Source: an uncultured Anaerotruncus sp. (GTDB taxonomy: Bacteria > Bacillota > Clostridia > Oscillospirales > Ruminococcaceae). Taken from it: a stretch of DNA of 15,107 bases. This document shows, one piece after another, positions 13,516-15,107 of this stretch (positions are counted from its first letter, which is position 1; the number at the start of each line of letters is the position of its first letter). The notes under the pieces are model-generated. The model ran no database searches. It saw only the letters and a program-made list of their open reading frames with translations, and was not told the DNA's origin. The position numbers and the translations under genes are program-made. The stretch is taken from contig CAJUJI010000063.1 in the NCBI GenBank assembly GCA_910586875.1, positions 1 through 15,107 on the forward strand. Reading direction: 5' to 3'.

Positions 13516-14697
13516 ATGGCAAAGTATTTGTTCACCTCAGAATCGGTAACAGAGGGGCATCCCGATAAAATCTGTGACCAGATTTCGGATGCGGTCCTGG
13601 ATGCGATCATTGCGAAAGACCCAAACGCACGTGTGGCGTGTGAAACAGCGGTTACCACCGGTATGGTTATGATTATGGGGGAAATTTCTACCTCCTGTTA
13701 TGTAGATATTCCGGCAATCGCTCGTAAAACCGTTCAGGAGATCGGCTATGATAGAGCAAAATACGGGTTTGACTGCAAAACCTGTGCGGTGCTCACCAGC
13801 ATCGATGAACAGTCGGGTGATATCGCAATGGGAGTTAACGACGCGCTAGAGCACAAAGAGGGCGACGCAGAGGAAGCCGCGAGCACCGGCGCAGGCGATC
13901 AGGGAATGATGTTTGGGTATGCAAGCGATGAAACCCCAGAGTTAATGCCAATGCCAATTTCGATGGCGCATAAGCTGGCAAAACGGCTTGCACAGGTGCG
14001 TAAGGATGGTACTCTGCCATATCTGCGCCCAGATGGAAAAACGCAGGTGACGGTGGAGTATGTGGATGAGCAGCCCACCCGTGTGGATGCAGTGGTAATC
14101 TCCAACCAACATGCGCCAGAGGTTTCTCTGGAGCAGATTCGCGCGGATGTCATTGAGCAGGTGATCAATCAGGTTATCCCAAGCGAATTGATGGATAGCC
14201 AAACCAAAATTTATGTGAACCCAACCGGCCGGTTTGTGATTGGCGGTCCACAGGGGGACAGCGGCTTGACCGGACGCAAAATTATCGTGGACACTTATGG
14301 CGGCTTTGGCCGGCATGGTGGTGGTGCATTCTCTGGCAAGGACCCAACAAAGGTGGACCGTTCAGCAGCGTATGCGGCGCGTTATGTCGCAAAGAATATC
14401 GTAGCAGCGAAGCTGGCAAAGCGCTGTGAGGTGCAGGTTGCCTATGCAATCGGTGTAGCACAGCCGGTCTCGGTCAATGTGAACACCTTTGGAACTGGTA
14501 AGGTGGCAGACGATCAGCTCGCGGATGCAGTGTGCAAAGTATTTGATTTGCGTCCGGCTGCAATTATTAAAGCGCTGGACCTGCGCAAGCCGATTTACCG
14601 GCAGCTGGCAGCGTATGGACATCTGGGCCGTGAAGACCTCGGTGTGAGCTGGGAGAAAACGGATAAGGTGGAGGCTTTGCTGGCAGCCCTCAAGTAA
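13516..14697 (+). CDS. metK: S-adenosylmethionine synthetase (methionine adenosyltransferase)
   Basis: A 393-aa cytosolic enzyme, full length for MetK. It makes SAM from ATP and L-methionine with hydrolysis of the tripolyphosphate. Diagnostic motifs: TEGHPDKICDQISDA (12-26), the signature GAGDQGMMFGYA (125-136), GGPQGDSGLTGRK (243-255) and GGGAFSGKDPTKVDRS (268-283). The ATG is preceded by AAAGGAG about 9 bases upstream. It lies 42 bp after the amidase gene with no promoter or terminator that I can see, so it should depend on the upstream SAM riboswitch, giving product feedback on its own synthesis. I see no anomaly in the catalytic motifs. Confidence 0.97.
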   Translation: MAKYLFTSESVTEGHPDKICDQISDAVLDAIIAKDPNARVACETAVTTGMVMIMGEISTSCYVDIPAIARKTVQEIGYDRAKYGFDCKTCAVLTSIDEQSGDIAMGVNDALEHKEGDAEEAASTGAGDQGMMFGYASDETPELMPMPISMAHKLAKRLAQVRKDGTLPYLRPDGKTQVTVEYVDEQPTRVDAVVISNQHAPEVSLEQIRADVIEQVINQVIPSELMDSQTKIYVNPTGRFVIGGPQGDSGLTGRKIIVDTYGGFGRHGGGAFSGKDPTKVDRSAAYAARYVAKNIVAAKLAKRCEVQVAYAIGVAQPVSVNVNTFGTGKVADDQLADAVCKVFDLRPAAIIKALDLRKPIYRQLAAYGHLGREDLGVSWEKTDKVEALLAALK

Positions 14698-14737
14698 GCG
14701 GTCGCGATCCCATCACGTTCATCATTATAAAATGCGC

Positions 14738-14780
14738 AAAAAATCACCCTTTTGCATAAGATGCAGAGAGGTGATTTTTT
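14738..14780 (+). terminator. Terminator hairpin after metK, overlapping the next ribosome binding site
   Basis: AAAAAATCACC (14738-14748) and GGTGATTTTTT (14770-14780) form a perfect 11-bp stem; an inner stem TGCAT (14753-14757) with ATGCA (14761-14765) closes the loop. The right arm ends in six T, as in an intrinsic terminator. The same arm contains the GAGGTGAT Shine-Dalgarno (14768-14775) of the ORF starting at 14781. Confidence 0.75.
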
Positions 14781-15107
14781 ATGTGTAATATCATATTGTG
14801 GTTTCTGTTGGCGGTATTGGCCTGCGTTGGTTTTGTGCAGGTTGTGAGCTGGATAGCGGTACATTCGGCTTGGAAGGGAAATCGAGTCTATCGGGTGATA
14901 CCGGTCGGTAAAGACACGGAAAATTTGGAGCAGCAGCTTGCGCTGGTTTATGCAAGTTTGCAGTGGGAGTCTAATCCCAGCAGGCAAAAATACATATTGT
15001 ATAATATCGGTCTGCATCAACGTGGAATAGAGGATTGTTGCGCATTGGCACGGGACACAGGGATTCAATTTGCAAATTCGCCAGAAGAACTACTGAAAAT
15101 ATTACAA
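14781..15107 (+). CDS. Small membrane-anchored protein of unknown function, 3' truncated by window end
   Basis: An open frame of 109 codons from ATG 14781 runs to the window edge without a stop. The N-terminus (about residues 4-30, NIILWFLLAVLACVGFVQVV) is one hydrophobic segment and so a likely membrane anchor; the rest is polar, with a probable helix ENLEQQLALVYASLQWES and a segment ALARDTGIQFANSPEELLKIL. I do not recognise the family. AGAGGTGAT lies about 6 bases before the ATG, with ideal spacing, which supports translation. Its expression would depend on readthrough of, or reinitiation past, the metK terminator hairpin, since I see no good promoter of its own. Start and membrane anchor are well supported; function is not. 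Confidence 0.65.
   Translation, partial: MCNIILWFLLAVLACVGFVQVVSWIAVHSAWKGNRVYRVIPVGKDTENLEQQLALVYASLQWESNPSRQKYILYNIGLHQRGIEDCCALARDTGIQFANSPEELLKILQ

Noticed and set aside
14703..14731. Promoter for the right-end ORF (TATAAA at 14726-14731)
   Set aside because: No acceptable -35 at 16-18 bp upstream, and the sequence forms the approach to the terminator.

Overview
The window looks like chromosomal DNA of an anaerobic Gram-positive Clostridia-type Bacillota, probably Oscillospirales-like. This is inferred from strong AGGAGG-type ribosome binding sites, TTG starts, a SAM-I (S-box) riboswitch, a BMP-type nucleoside transporter and small hairpin repeats. I cannot name a species. I see no rRNA, tRNA, CRISPR array, phage gene or transposase.

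Left end (1-427): no credible gene. It is a dense array of hairpins. Two copies of a three-hairpin repeat module lie in opposite orientation (1-112 minus, 304-412 plus) around about 190 bp holding further hairpins. A third copy lies at about 7709-7790.

Minus-strand block (5292 to 428): three genes read leftward, an XRE-type HTH/cupin regulator, an acyl-CoA synthetase (AMP-forming ligase) and a UvrD/Rep helicase with a DEDDh (DnaQ/PolC-like) exonuclease domain inserted between its helicase motifs. Spacing suggests one transcript ending at the hairpin at 315-355.

Divergent region (5293-5610): back-to-back promoter candidates, a perfect 10-bp inverted repeat whose right arm lies inside the xpt promoter, and a structured xpt leader. 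No purine riboswitch is recognisable.

Purine salvage block (5611-11392, plus): xpt (xanthine phosphoribosyltransferase), a BMP-family lipoprotein, a tandem-domain ABC ATPase and two BPD_transp_2 permeases. Together they would import a nucleoside or purine base and convert base to nucleotide. A hairpin-rich gap of about 300 bp, containing the third repeat module, separates the lipoprotein from the ATPase.

SAM-controlled block (11443-14697, plus): a consensus promoter, a SAM-I riboswitch with a clear antiterminator/terminator pair, a secreted N-acetylmuramoyl-L-alanine amidase, then metK. MetK makes SAM, so SAM should switch off both its own synthesis and a cell-wall hydrolase. A terminator hairpin follows metK, and its 3' arm carries the ribosome binding site of a truncated small membrane-anchored protein that runs off the right end.
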